DNA of 64,000 nt from Blastobasis lacticolella. Lineage: Eukaryota; Arthropoda; Insecta; Lepidoptera; Blastobasidae. Both the position numbers and the translations under genes were made by a program. Of this stretch, positions 43,476 to 55,111 are shown one piece after another. The DNA is taken from the NCBI GenBank assembly GCA_905147135.1, contig LR990055.1:124001-188000 (forward strand), given 5' to 3'. Under the pieces are notes generated by a model. The model saw only the letters and a program-made list of their open reading frames with translations. It did no database searches and had not been told where the DNA came from. Every line of letters begins with the position of its first letter. The stretch's first letter is position 1.

Positions 43476-45886
43476 GGCCATGCCTACCTGGGCCAGGTGG
43501 AAAACCCGCCTGCTCACCGCTATCTAAGACACTTCGCGTACTTACAAATAGCAATATTTTCTCGTATCCTCGCTTATTCCACTCGCGCCTTTGAGCTCTT
43601 CACAGAGAAACTCCTCAAAGAAACTAATGCATATTGAAATGTTATTTAGATATGGCTTTGGGAGATTCTTTACTTGTTATTATTTGATGAGTGGGCGTGA
43701 ATATATCCAACTATGATCAATTACAGTACCGAGCTGAGGCTAATATACATTTTTATAGACGTAGTTGGATCAAACAGATGTTAGCGCTGACCGACACAAC
43801 AACCACCAACAACGAGACCAAATTATGCTTTCTAACCAAAATGTATGGTTTTTTGAGTTAGGCTTGCTACAACTTAGAGTTCTTTAAAAAGCATGTCACC
43901 TCAAAGACCAGCACCGCATCTATTCCTGATGACCAGGGCGATGTGATGGTGGAAAATGTCCATCACTTGGATCATTCGAGCGTGTGCCCATGCAACAGAA
44001 AAGCACTCAGCTACCCAACTACTTACCTGGCGCCGAATGACAATGCCGTAGCTATTGTAATGTAGCTATTTGCTTCTCAGCTTATTATTACTTCCGGCAG
44101 GTGTAGTGGGGGCTCCGAAACTGCGATGACGTCACTAATTACAGTCGCGCAAACACTGCGAGGCGGGTGTTTGCGAGCGGAGGCAAATATTATATCGCCA
44201 AGACACATATCGACGGGGATTCGTGGGGAAACCGCCACAATTCGGGCGGCAAACATTTAATGTTTCACCTTTGTGCGTGTAATCGGTTGTCTTACAATAT
44301 AACATACATTTGGGAGGGCCTTGTAGTTGTAATGCGAATCTAACATCAAACACTACAGAATGATAAAGGATACGTTTGAATGTGGAGTTGAATACTATTT
44401 TCGATAGCGAATTTGTCTGCGTAAAGTTCAGTTACGCTGTCCTACGCTTGTGGCAACGATAACCACGTTGAATTTCTGGGTTATTCGTTTCAACGCTGCA
44501 AAATTTCATAAAAATCCTTTCAGTACTTTTTAATCAAAACAGACTATCCTTATAAAATTTTATTGTACAATATTATGGGTAGGATATAACAGCAACTGTT
44601 CTTTGTTCACTTCTGCGGCAGACCCTCCTACGTGTGACATCCGTAAGTGGAAGTTGTTCATGCTCTCAATATATCACACAGGCATCCAAGGCATCAAATA
44701 GACATTAGACATTGTATACCTTGCAGCTGCGGTTGCGCCGTGATGGATCGCCAGCTGCACCTGCTGCGTGTTTAATCAAAACGTACCTTTTTCAACGACC
44801 CTCGCGAGGGCTACCCCCGCAAAATTAACGGTAACGAGGATGTAGATGCCTCCATTAATAAAATAGACGATTTATCTTCAAAACGTTAAAAAAAACGTAG
44901 GAAATACTGGAGCTTTTTGGGTGGGTCCAAATCGTGGAAATGAAGGTAACGTAAATTACAAAAGCGCTGAGAGGCTCTGTGTTCCGAGGTTTATATCCAC
45001 AGGAAAATACAAATACCTCCGGGCTAATTCGGCAACTTTAAAAGAAATATCCCGATTGAGGCTTAGCGCTCTCTCATAGAAAATGTATAGCCAGGGATCA
45101 TCCCGCGGATTACAGAGGAAGTCGAAGGCAAATATTTTTATTCAGTTGCCATTTACACTGCCTCGTCTTTCGTCTCCCTCGGATTAAGGCTCGCAATGGA
45201 CCCCAGCACGGCGTTGTTTAGTAAACAGTCTAAGGCTCGTATAACAGAACGAAAATAATTTTCCTCGTAGTGTTAAGTTGAACTAACAAGATATAGACAA
45301 TGTAAGTAATTTATTTTATGTACTGTCTGAAATAAAATTTACTGTAATTTGTTGTATTGTTACTCAACAGTTTGAACTTTAAGCAAAACTAGTTTTAAGT
45401 TTGGATCATAACTGAAGAAGACATCTTATTACAGAATGTATTAAGTTTAACTCGGCTGAAACTCGACTTTGTTCTGTTTGAAGACTGTTTTCATTTACAG
45501 TTTTATTTTGTTATATTTGTTGATATCTTAACTATAATACTATACTACAGTTGATCTATTATTATTTGTGAAAACTTATTTCAACTGAAAAAAGCAAATA
45601 AATCTATTCTCAAGAGTAGTCTCACCCTTTTTTTAATCAGAGATCAAATCAATGCTTGAGTAAAGATTTTAAATCAAAACTCAGATAAGTGCTGATCAAT
45701 GAATCTCGTTTTACGTTGCTTTCTGGAATAAAACCTCGACAAAAACCAATTTTAAAACTGGATTCATCACTGAGACACTTTTTGTACTACGGCCTCTGTT
45801 GCTACTTTAAATCACGTGTATTGTAACGTTTTTGTGGGTGGGCGGCATCATTGATACAGGCGGAGGGGCGGGTGTCACCACAGGCG
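43476..45886. other. Spacer; family F scrap near 43890
   Basis: ATGTCACCTCAAAGACCAGC then ACCGCATCTATTCC (43892-43927) resembles the start of family F (56047). No gene was recognised in the rest, which is AT-rich; 44100-44260 is GC-richer. Confidence 0.4.
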
Positions 45887-46027
45887 GCTAGACTGAGGGC
45901 CACGAGAGTTTGCTGACAGGTGATGGCGTGCCTATCGATATTTGTTTTTTAACCATTGGCTTTACGGCTCTAGATTCTTTAGTTCCACATTTAACCGGGC
46001 GCAAAGTCTCGTGGCCCTCACTCTAGC
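45887..46027. mobile_element. Small foldback element, 141 bp
   Basis: GCTAGACTGAGGGCCACGAG (45887) continuing AGTTTGC faces the complement GCAAAGTCTCGTGGCCCTCA then CTCTAGC (46001-46027): 27-bp inverted ends with two mismatches. The interior is 87 bp without a frame. No target duplication was confirmed. Confidence 0.62.
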
Positions 46028-46384
46028 GTCGCGAGCCGCATGACCACAGATTGATTGCTCGTCATTTCTTTTTTTATTAGGATTTGTTTTTAATGGTTCC
46101 GGACTCAAGTTCTTGTGAGCCATTACTGATCATGCCACTATAATGCATAGAACGGACCGTTGCTGGCCGCTAGGTATTAATTATTTGATTCATTATCATT
46201 GTTAAAGTTAGAAAATGACATTATGTTATGGCGTTCGCCTAATTTGGACGCACCCTAAGAGATAACCCGGTCGAAATGAAGCCACCCGAATGGAAAATAC
46301 CGGAGCAAAACAATACAATTTTTTTAAAGCATTGGTCCTGCCGGTGAGTTGGGTCGCCAGTGCTTTAAGGGGAACTGGCTTTGG

Positions 46385-46565
46385 CAGCGAAGGAGCTAGC
46401 ATTTTTCCGATACTGCATAGAGTACTACTACCACCTCTGGGATGGATCAGCCAATTATCAACTGGCGGCTTTGGATTCGGTGGAAAAACGTGTACAGAAG
46501 ATAATTTGTGACCCGCAGTTGATTGAAGCTAGGCTGCAGAGCCTCGAGCATCGGCGTAGCATTGC
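46385..46565 (+). pseudogene. LINE-B RT tail fragment
   Basis: YYYHLWDGSANYQLAALDSV, EKRVQKIICDPQLIEARLQS and FYMYV match the LINE-B tail (HLWDGSAKYQLATLDSVEKR at 2801-2091) nearly residue for residue, with a short loss near the end. It is broken at both sides and gives about 60 residues only. Confidence 0.85.
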
Positions 46566-46779
46566 GCGTCCGTCGGTCTTCTACATGTATGTGGCAGTAG
46601 CTACAATATTTTATTCTAAAAGTGGTAATGCACTTATGGGCGCGACTGTACCCAAACACTCCCAGTGGCATTGTTCGTGCCACGGCATTCATCTTAAGTG
46701 GACCTCACTCACTACTATTACTACTTGCAACTTGTCTCCGAGGCTTTACATTTGGCAACTTGTACAATTTGGTACTCCT

Positions 46780-46862
46780 GTGTGTTGCTGATGTCCATAT
46801 CCAGCGGTGACCACTTTCCCGCGACCTACATGTTTGTCCACCGATTAACATAAAAATAAAAT
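46780..46862 (+). mobile_element. LINE-A 3-prime end, plus strand
   Basis: GTTGCTGATGTCCATATCCA, GCGGTGACCACTTTCCCGCG and TGTTTGTCCACCGATTAACA then TAAAAATAAAA match the complement of 15541-15630. Only the last 80 bp survive. Confidence 0.7.
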
Positions 46863-46887
46863 TGGCGAAGTTAACAAGCCCACGTAC

Positions 46888-46951
46888 TCGTAGCCCGTAG
46901 CGGCGTAGACGGCCCGTAGCGCGTAGACGGCCCGTAGCGCCGCTACGCCTC
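46888..46951. repeat. CGTAGC cluster with tandem GGCCCGTAGCG units
   Basis: CGTAGACGGCCCGTAGCG is present twice in tandem, followed by CCGCTACG, so the array can also fold back. It shares the CGTAGC/GCTACG hexamer with 31580-31650. Confidence 0.6.
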
Positions 46952-47635
46952 AAGTGACAAGTGAAAAGTAGCACTTGTTTATATGACACCGACGCCGCGA
47001 GAGCACAAAAGAAAAGTTCCCGAGCCATTTATTCTCCTTTTGTACGGCAATTTGCTGTCACTTCCCTCGCTTCCCTCGCTCACCTGCCGCTGTAAATCAG
47101 CGCATTGTCGCTGGCACGCGGCTGTCGCCTGCGGAGGTTCGCTCGCTTTCTTTTATTACCGCGTTCGTTTGTAGGCGCCATTAGAACGACGATAAAGTAT
47201 CTCGGTGCGGGGTCGACGCACATTCCGCTAAATGGAGCTATGATCTATGTGAGCTGTTATGCATTTCTGTACAAGCGTAGTGGGAAATGAGCAAAACCTA
47301 CATAATGGAAAAAAGTAATAAAAATTTATTATCACTACGAGAACAAACCTGCAAACCATAGTGCATACGCATTTTATCCTAACCTAACCTAGTACCTTTT
47401 CTACTTTTATCCGAGTTTTCTATATTTTAGCTGTTGTCGTGTGGCGAGAACAAGCATTATTTTCAGCATTCAGATGTAGTATACGAGTATTTTTGTATAG
47501 ACCACGATGTACTAGTAGTGTATTACCAACTTGGTGGTACTACTTTTAGTGCAACGATTACTTTTGCCCGTATAACCGTGCTTAGCAGTAGATAAGCTTA
47601 TACAGTAGAGCACCTAAATACATAGCTCAAGCAAA
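46952..47635. other. Spacer, nothing recognised
   Basis: A short tandem CTTCCCTCG doublet near 47060 is the only repeat. No gene or element end was seen. Confidence 0.45.
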
Positions 47636-47850
47636 TGGTTTTTTGTATGGCCTAGGAAGGCACACGGATGTTCGGTCCACCTGAAGGTAAGCGGGAACCA
47701 TCGTCCAGGATATCTGAAACCTAAAGGGAGCGGAAGCGGTGCCGGCCTTCGAGATACCTATAGACACGAATTTTGAAGAACCCCATGTTATAGGGCAAAG
47801 GAAAAACTGCGAACAGTTAAATTGTACACCCCAAAATACGACACAGTTTA
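47636..47850 (-). mobile_element. Family F retroelement end
   Basis: Complement reading: CGAAGGCCGGCACCGCTTCC, GCTCCCTTTAGGTTTCAGAT, GTTCCCGCTTACCTTCAGGT, GGACCGAACATCC, then CCTAGGCCATACAAAAAA. This parallels 56047-56175 (plus) and 52227-52400 (minus). Just upstream on the minus strand GSSKFVSIGIS may be the last residues of its protein. Confidence 0.65.
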
Positions 47851-48554
47851 AACGCTTTTCCGAAAGACCGCTCAATTAAAACGCACTTCGAACTGTTGCA
47901 ACTTTTATTTGGCTATGCGAATAAAAATCGCGGTTTAGTATGCAGAGGCCGCCCGAGGCGCGGCGGAAAGTTGTCCCGCGACGGGTTTGCGCCTAAGGGT
48001 TGTTATACACATAAGCGGGCCGGCGGCGGTTATATTCGATTCGGCGGTATGGTTGTACAACAAAGCCGACCCGAAGCAATTACTACACATGTTCGGCTTG
48101 CGCCGCTCGGGTAATTCATTCAGGTCTACACATTTTTCGAGCTTCATTCGGCTCAATTTGGTTTTTGTTCGGGTGATGCCCCAAGTGTGGCTTGTTGTGG
48201 TTGATCGTCAAAATGCGACTGGAATAAGTAGACGGTAACCGTCGACCTAGTAGAAAAGCACATAATAAATTCGGGTAAGCAAAGCTGCTCTCCCCTACCC
48301 GAATTTATAATGTGCGGCTAAGAAGCCGAGCGGCTTTTTACTTGAACAGTCATTATTTTCGATTTTACCGCCCGACTGTGCCAGTAAATGCCGACCTGCT
48401 TATGTGTATACCAACCCTTACGGGCTACAGTTTAACAGTTTACGACAAAGGTAATGATGTTAATACTCGTTTGAGGCACCGTTAAAATAATTAAAGTTGA
48501 GGTGAACAAACGATACTTTTTGCTAGTTTGGTTGTAGAGGAGATTGTAATTTAT
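47851..48554. other. Spacer with a 58-nt hairpin
   Basis: At 48258-48315, 20-bp arms with one mismatch (GCACATAATAAATTCGGGTA and complement) enclose an 18-nt loop. Upstream, 47950-48120 is GC-rich with unrecognised frames. No gene. Confidence 0.45.
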
Positions 48555-48556
48555 CC

Positions 48557-48807
48557 CGAAACTCTAACTAAAAAGTTACTATGAGGTTTGACAGTGCGCT
48601 AACACGCACAGGTTTCCAGTTGACAACACTTGAGAGGCGATCGGCGCTAAGCGTCCGTCAAAATGAACGAAATTGACCAATCAGCCGTATTGAAATGCAG
48701 TTGAGCAAAGAGCCGCTTACGAGCCTTGTGAGAACGCACAGTAACGCCACTTTACTTATTTATTTATTTTATTTACTTAGACAAGTATTGTTTGCGAATA
48801 CTGGTAG
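48557..48807 (+). mobile_element. M3 element copy
   Basis: It starts CTAACTAAAAAGTTACTATG then AGGTTTGACAGTGCGC, and ends AGAACGCACAGTAACGCCAC, TTTACTT, ACAAGTATTGTTTGCGAATA. It matches 41569-41775 at both ends and 56299-56383 (inverted) at its right end. Confidence 0.62.
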
Positions 48808-49163
48808 CAGTGTAGTTCTCTCGCGTTCACAAAACATTCAAATTTCACTAGTTTATGTCCATTCATACACTCCATCTTTTCTTTGGGCAACCTCAACTGG
48901 TGTATAAATCCACATTTATACATCTTAACATGTTTTAAATGCTCATAATATGCCCAATGCCCACACCACACACCTATTTCACTTACCTTTTACTCACTTT
49001 GTATTATTCGTTTTTTGCTCCATAGATCCACTTCAACATTGTAATTTAGCAAGCAACTGTCTTATATCCGTCACCTTCGTTGACCTATACTGAGATACAC
49101 AACCTCATAAATACATATCTAATAACCATTTCGTAGATTGGACAAGGCAATCTGAATTATAAT

Positions 49164-49526
49164 CATCTCATCATCTTGCCGTTAATATCAAAGTTGTGCT
49201 CTCGCGCATGAGGTGTCGGGGTCCGCCTTGACCATGCTCCCGAATTTAGCATATCAGTTAATTACAGTGGAGCGACTGCCATCTGACCTTCGTGACTCTG
49301 CTACCAGGGGAACCTGACCAGGTTGGATCATGGTCACACATTCAGTCGCCTAAATGTGCAGGTTTTATCACGATATTTTTCCCTCACTGTAAGGGCATTG
49401 CTTAGTATTCCACTAATGTATATAACTCTGAAAAGAGTCATTGGTACATGGCGGCAGTGGGATTCGAACGCGGTACCTCTCGTATACAATTTGGAGACCG
49501 TTACCACTAGGCCACCGTCTCTTCTC
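49164..49526 (-). mobile_element. SINE-1, full-length copy with target duplication
   Basis: The head, read on the minus strand, begins near 49526 with AGAGACGGTGGCCTAGTGGT (A box, about 49498-49514) and has GCGTTCGAATCCCACTGCCG (B box, 49459-49469). The body is about 290 bp with CGACTGAATGTGTGACCATG and a tail rich in GATGATGAGATG. Flanking direct repeats are GCAATCTGAATTATAAT (49147-49163) and the same with two extra bases (49527-49545). The internal polymerase III promoter looks intact, so this may be a younger copy. Confidence 0.85.
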
Positions 49527-49545
49527 GCAATCTGAATATTATAAT

Positions 49546-51249
49546 TGTCTAAAATACCCCAGCGCGCGGCCGACCGCAGGGCAAATTCAAGTAACAGACC
49601 CCCCGCTGAGCACTAACATAGCCCTATTTCGAGAAACTGATTGTTTTAAGCACAATGAAAACTCGACAAATACCAAATACCTCCAAATTAATTTGAAAAC
49701 AAATAAACTTACAGGCTACAACTAAACTGCCACTGGATTTTGCCTCGTGTCCATAGCCAGCAACTTCGATTAAATTGTTTTTGTCAGACTTGCTGGGTCC
49801 AGACAGACCATTATTAAAATTGAATTAAAGGTAAATGTTGGTGACACTTTAGCAATCTAAATCTGGAGTTGGTAGTCACCTTGTCGGGCCTTGTCGGCTC
49901 GCGCATTGAATGTCAATAAAGACTTTTGTGTAGTTAACGTACCATCAAGATAAATATAAACCTCTATTATAAATCAATTTGATTTGCACAAATGAGTACT
50001 CACTGTAAAATAATGTATTCGTTTATTGTTAGAATAGTACCACGATCAGTCCGTATTGACTGACAGTAGTTAAAATTATAAAGTGTGGATGTGGCAATAA
50101 TCTGGGGATAACCTGTCCTTGTCAGTCCTTCTTGTAATCATTTCGTTATTTAGTCACTATTAGCTTGAACTTGTACTTTTAGTTTGTCTACATTATTAAT
50201 CATGCTGAAAATTATCTCCCGCACTTCCTTTTTAATTGTTTTGCCCATTATTTAATAATATTTTTCACAATTTAAGAAAATAATCAATTCTACAGAAATC
50301 AAATTGTTTGTAATGACTTTTATGAAAAACGTTCTATGACGTATAAAAAACTTGGCATAAGTTGCAATACAAAGATTTTTTTGTAACCTCTTCGTACTTA
50401 GCGTGGTCTTATTCTAGTAATAAGCATTAACCTACTTTTACCTATAGGGACCTAACATAGAAGATTAATTAAACAACAAGTAAATTAATTTACTTAGTTT
50501 ATGTACGTGTTTCGTCTAAATTATGACCTAGTAACCGTTTGTGAGTAATTTGTATTTTCGTAATGTAAGCTAAATTAGTTGTTGACTACAGTAAATGTTA
50601 TACTAGCTAACTAATTTAAATATTATGTATATATAATATTTAAATTAGTTATAAACATTTCTGTCAAAACGCGATTGTTGCGCAATTTGTCAGAAATGTT
50701 TATGCAATTTTAGTTGTCAATTTTATTTTCTTTACTAACGGTCGAAAGCTGATCTCTCACTGACTCGCATCACGCCCGCCCAGTCGTCGCATCACGCTCG
50801 CCTAGCCACCGTTATTTACACAGTTTAGTGTAAATAACCGTTGCGATCAAAGCATACAGACGTTTTAATTTTCTGACTTTATCGTGTGGGAGTACAGACA
50901 GACGCCGTGGGAGTACGCGTAGGCGTATCATTACAAGCAAACGTTGGCGAGTGGAAAGAAAAGAGAACTAATTTCCACTGATAATTTTTCGGTTGATTCG
51001 CCAATAACAAAAGCGTAGGAGGCGCCGCCATTTTTACTGTATATTTTACACAAGTAGATGTCCGTTCGAAGTTCCTTAATAGAGGCCTCATGAAAAGGTC
51101 GCCACTTACAGACAGCGTCACGCAGAAATTATTATGACTGTTATTATGAGTTTGCAAATATTGTTAACGGCTGATAGAACAGGTAATATAATTTATGTCG
51201 GGGTAGAAAATCTATTACAAATGTCAGCATTAGTAATGGATGTGATGGA
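49546..51249. other. AT-rich spacer with adjacent hairpins
   Basis: A perfect hairpin with 18-bp arms and 6-nt loop spans 50609-50650. It is immediately followed by a second with 13-bp arms (50651-50703). A third with 11-bp arms is at 50811-50838. TCGCATCACGCYCGCC occurs twice in tandem at 50765-50802. No gene was recognised. Confidence 0.5.
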
Positions 51250-51330
51250 AGCCGTGGTGACAAAGTGGTTAGAGCATCCACTTTGTAATGGTGACGATGC
51301 TTGGGTTCGAATTCCTAACAGGCTTTTAGA
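51250..51330 (+). mobile_element. tRNA-like SINE head (family unclear)
   Basis: ACAAAGTGGTTAGAGCATCC looks like an A-box segment, and CTTGGGTTCGAATTCCTAAC contains a B-box match, about 35 bp apart as in tRNA-derived SINEs. The two halves do not fold into a complete cloverleaf, so it is not called a tRNA gene. It is not obviously SINE-1 or SINE-2. Confidence 0.5.
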
Positions 51331-52026
51331 ATAACAGAATGTCATTCATACTTCTAAGACTAATTACTTTGCAGGTATTAAGGTAAGACAATATAAGCCT
51401 TTACGTTACGGTCCAGTATTCGGACTTGGTACTTATAATGTTTCAGTGTGATTTTAAAGACGTTTCACGTCAAAAGTTGCATGGAATAGAAGTATACAGG
51501 CTAAATTATTACTTCAAAACTTTAAAACCGGTATTGTTCTGCTGCTGGTGTTATGGTAATGGTGGTGTCTTGATAAAATTTTAGGCATAGAATGCATTCT
51601 TTATATAAGAAGTAATTCAAGAAATTCTCATAGGTATGGTGGATAAATTTGGAAGATTAATTCCAATTCATTAGACTTAAACGAGCACTGAGGCGATTAT
51701 AAACGCCTATAATTATGAACGCAAACTTTTGTATCGCAGTCTCCGTTTATTTTTACTCACAGTTAAAACTCCAGCGCAACAATAAAACCGCGCCATAAAA
51801 ATAATCTTGCAAAGTTAAAGTTTTCCTTTTCCATTTTTAACTATAAAGGGGAAACTTTAGCCATGGAGCCGTGTTAACGTGGCGTTAATGCGCGCCGTGA
51901 TTTGCATCGCGACGGGACTACCACTAGGCTTGCTACTTGTATAGAGGGACAAGAGTACACATAGTCTGTCTTACTAATAAAAAAGTCGTTGATTGTGAGC
52001 CTTGAGGCATAAACCTTGTGTGACTT

Positions 52027-52100
52027 CACAAACTTATCTGGCATAATGTCGGCGTTGCTGTTGTTAAATTTCGTATTGCCGCCAAATGATATTTCAACGG
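52027..52100 (+). mobile_element. M2 MITE, left half only
   Basis: CACAAACTTATCTGGCATAA then GTCGGCGTTGCTGTTGTTAA matches the first half of the M2 copies; the right terminal repeat is lost. Confidence 0.55.
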
Positions 52101-52226
52101 ATTCTTGTCCTTGGCAAAGCCTTGACGGATATTTTTTTATACGACGGTTTATAGGTTTATAATTATAACAACTTATGTATTACCTACTTTTACAAATAAA
52201 TGGATTGAATTGAATTGAATTGAATA

Positions 52227-52400
52227 GGGGACCTTACGGTTAGATGGTAGGTGGACTGTGTGACCAATGGGAAGGTGCCACAGTCGTTTAGGACATCAGC
52301 AACCTAAGGAGAGCGGATGCGGCGCCGACTTATGTGGTACCTTGGGCACGATTTTCGAAGAACACCAAGTTACAGTGCAAAAGAAAGAACTTCGCATCTA
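52227..52400 (-). mobile_element. Family F retroelement end
   Basis: Complement reading: GTCGGCGCCGCATCCGCTCT, CCTTAGGTTGCTGATGTCCT, then GTCCACCTACCATCTAACCG. It matches 47636-47850 and 56047-56175. At its left edge a GAATT tandem tail (52208-52226) could be its own 3-prime tail or that of a plus-strand element ending there. Confidence 0.6.
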
Positions 52401-52484
52401 TTTGGCTTGACACACTTAAAAACTCATTCGTCTGCGTTTGCCTCTATAATGCGGGACAACTGTTTTATCTTTTGATTTGGATTT

Positions 52485-52519
52485 GGTTTTATATTGGATG
52501 AAATATCCAATATAAAACC
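52485..52519. repeat. Perfect hairpin, 15-bp arms
   Basis: GGTTTTATATTGGAT and its exact complement flank the loop GAAAT. It lies in spacer DNA between 52401 and 53457 with no other recognised feature. Confidence 0.7.
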
Positions 52520-53457
52520 GAGCTACGATCTGACGATAGCAATCAAACGATTGACGACCAACATAACATTACTTTATTAGTACTTTCTGCGTTTCCATCG
52601 TCTGGATCTACCAATTTCAGCTTATGATGTCATAAAACGTAGCTAGGAAGTTACTCTTCCTCCATTATGGGATCATTCTTTTGATAGTACAAGCTTTATA
52701 GAAATGTCTGAAATTTCATTGGCTACCTTATCCTTCAGCTTTCGGATGGACAGCATCGATCGTTACTCTACGCCAGCTGTACATTCGCGCGTACAGTGAG
52801 ACTTCATTAGTGTGTGCCAAATATGTTGACATTAGCGGATGTTGACCTCCAGTTAGAACTAATTTGTAAATGGTATAATTAGATGTAAGTAGAACAGTTT
52901 GTAATCATTTTCATATAATTTTCCTGCAGCGAAAATTTTATAATAAATGCCTTGACCCAATTAGCCATTACTAGTCACTAGAAACGAAGTTAGTCAGTAA
53001 TTCACTAAAACGGTAATTTTACAAATAAGTTCTACATAAAATATTGACCAATATGATCCTTTGCTACAACAATCGCAATTAGTTCCGACTGAATGGTCAA
53101 CGACCGCTACTGCCAAACTATTTAGCATCTACTATAGTAATGTTTGAAGGATGCAAGAGTATCGTGCTATTCTCAAACTCGAATCCGTGTCGATGGATGC
53201 TCTCGGAAACGAAAATTTGTCAGTGAAATGAGGGAGGCCCGTCCCGCAGTTAATCCGCGCGCCTCGGTTCTTGCGGATCGTAATTGGACGCTTAATGAGA
53301 CGCCGCGCCGCTCGCTTTTTGCCGTCACACTACTTTTTCGACTTTAATTAACGCCATAATCCCGCGATTCACGCCCATGCACAGATTCCGTGTTAAATTT
53401 AGCCCAAAGGACCTAATATTTATGTTGCTTACAAAAGCGCGGTTTTAATATCCCTTA

Positions 53458-53670
53458 TACGAGATCCGGGTGAACACTTCATCCTTATATCGTGGATCTT
53501 CCAGCTATCCGCACGAGTCGCTTTGGTTCAACCTTTATTATGTGTACGGCTAAGGAATGGAACATGTTGCCTGCGAGTGTGTTCCCTGATAATTATAATC
53601 TGAACGCCTTCCTAGGCAGTCAAGGTCCATCTTCGGCCGCATCGTCACTTCATCATAGATATTTGTGAGA
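53458..53670 (+). pseudogene. LINE-B tail fragment with internal deletion
   Basis: The frame reads IVDLPAIRTSRFGSTFIMCT, AKEWNMLPASVFPDNYNLNA, then jumps to PSSAASSLHHR. Against the copy at 2091, about 14 residues (KARVNRLFLDRHAP) are missing. It is the last 60 residues or so of the RT protein, 5-prime truncated near 53458. Confidence 0.83.
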
Positions 53671-54807
53671 TATCATTAGTAGGTCAGAGACTTATCTATA
53701 GATCGCTAAGACAGGCTCTAATTTACTTAAATATTGTAGTGTAGGCGAAAACAGCCTACTTGAAAGCTCTTAGCCGCGGCTTTAGTCTTGCGTCCCACAC
53801 GCAATGTTTTTAAAGAAGAAAGAGAAATCAGTAGTTAGAAAGATCTAGGAAAATCTGGTGATATCCACTCTCCCAAAACATTGTCGCGGCCATTCTGATT
53901 CTGATCTCGGACCTGGTGCCTTCCCCATCAGGAGTTTGTGAATAGATCAAATAAATTTGTTTAATAGCTCTTGCAACTGTGATATAACCCTTTGTTTCAC
54001 TACGTATTTCACCCTATAGTATTTTTGTAATTTAGTTGCAGGAATTTGGAGCGGCGGGGACTGCACTCATTTCTCGCGTATGAATTTAATAACCGCCACA
54101 AAGCGAAGTGGTTTGCTTGTTTCTTTATGATGCGCCAGCTGAGCCGCTCGCCGTCGTTATTCGTGCATACGCGTGGGGCCTGCGGAGCGCGGGGCGGGCG
54201 TGGGGTGCGGGTGTCCCACACGGGGCTCCAGGCTGTTATTGCGCGAGTTGGCATCCCGCCGCAACTGCCGCTAACGCGCGAGCCACAGACTTAACGACTT
54301 GTATCTTATTACGAGAACATACCTTTACACGACAATGCCGCATTATCTCGAGGCCTAAAGTCTACCTAAATTGCATTGCATTGTTGTCTTTTGTAATTGC
54401 GGCCTCTAGGAATACAAAGCCGGATGTTATGCGCCATGTATAGTGGCGTGTGGCGAGTAGGTTCAAGTATAGTGACGAGTGGCGATCTCCCAGACAGTGC
54501 CTGTTTACACTACAGCGAGTCCAGTGTCATTTCTCTGTCGATATGGACGAGCAACTGCAACAAATACGTGCAATTTTGCGCAAAATTCTCTTAATACTAC
54601 CGGGCATACAGTCCGTTACTCCACATAGTACCACAATTTACTGTTTGAGCCATACGGGGGTTAATCGGGCACGCGGGTGCACTTGCAAGGCAGTTTGCAA
54701 GCTAAGTTGACTCGCTACTGTTTGATGGGTTTACATTAGTGTACTTACCAACTTTCCTAAACGCTTGACCAATGTAAATCGGACAAAAGCATAAGTGCAG
54801 AGACGTA
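53671..54807. other. Spacer with a G-rich tract
   Basis: At 54187-54226 the plus strand has GCGGGGCGGGCGTGGGGTGC and more. Overlapping frames of 65-111 codons around 54046-54710 arise mainly from this GC-rich stretch and show no domain. Confidence 0.45.
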
Positions 54808-55111
54808 TTTTTTTTAAGCTACGTAGTGGCAACGAGCGGACAGCCCACCTGACCTGATGGTAAGCGGTAACTGTCGCCCATAACATCCACGATTTATGTA
54901 TTTAGGTTGCAGGCGACAAAAATGCTGAACTGCAAATGGGTGCATAGTGAACTATGGGGACTAAGATGAAATGCGTCATGTCTGTAATTGTTCTTTATTC
55001 TTCAAACCAGAACACATCAATGCAAGCTTTGTTGCTTGGCGGCAGAAATAGACAAGGCAGTACTCACCCGGGCGGACTACTCAGGCTTGACAGAGTCCTA
55101 CCATCTGGTAA
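54808..55111 (-). mobile_element. Family C end, longest copy
   Basis: A T run (54810-54817), CCCACCTGACCTGATGGTAA, GCGGTAACTGTCGCCCATAA, AGGTTGCAGGCGACAAAAAT, TTGTTGCTTGGCGGCAGAAA, TAGACAAGGCAGTACTCACC and CAGGCTTGACAGAGTCCTAC give about 300 bp of the family, more than any other copy here. Note CCTGA duplicated next to the 3-prime core. It abuts a LINE-B fragment at 55112. Confidence 0.75.

Noticed and set aside
51250..51330. tRNA gene
   Set aside because: A B-box match and an A-box-like word exist, but acceptor and anticodon stems do not pair well.
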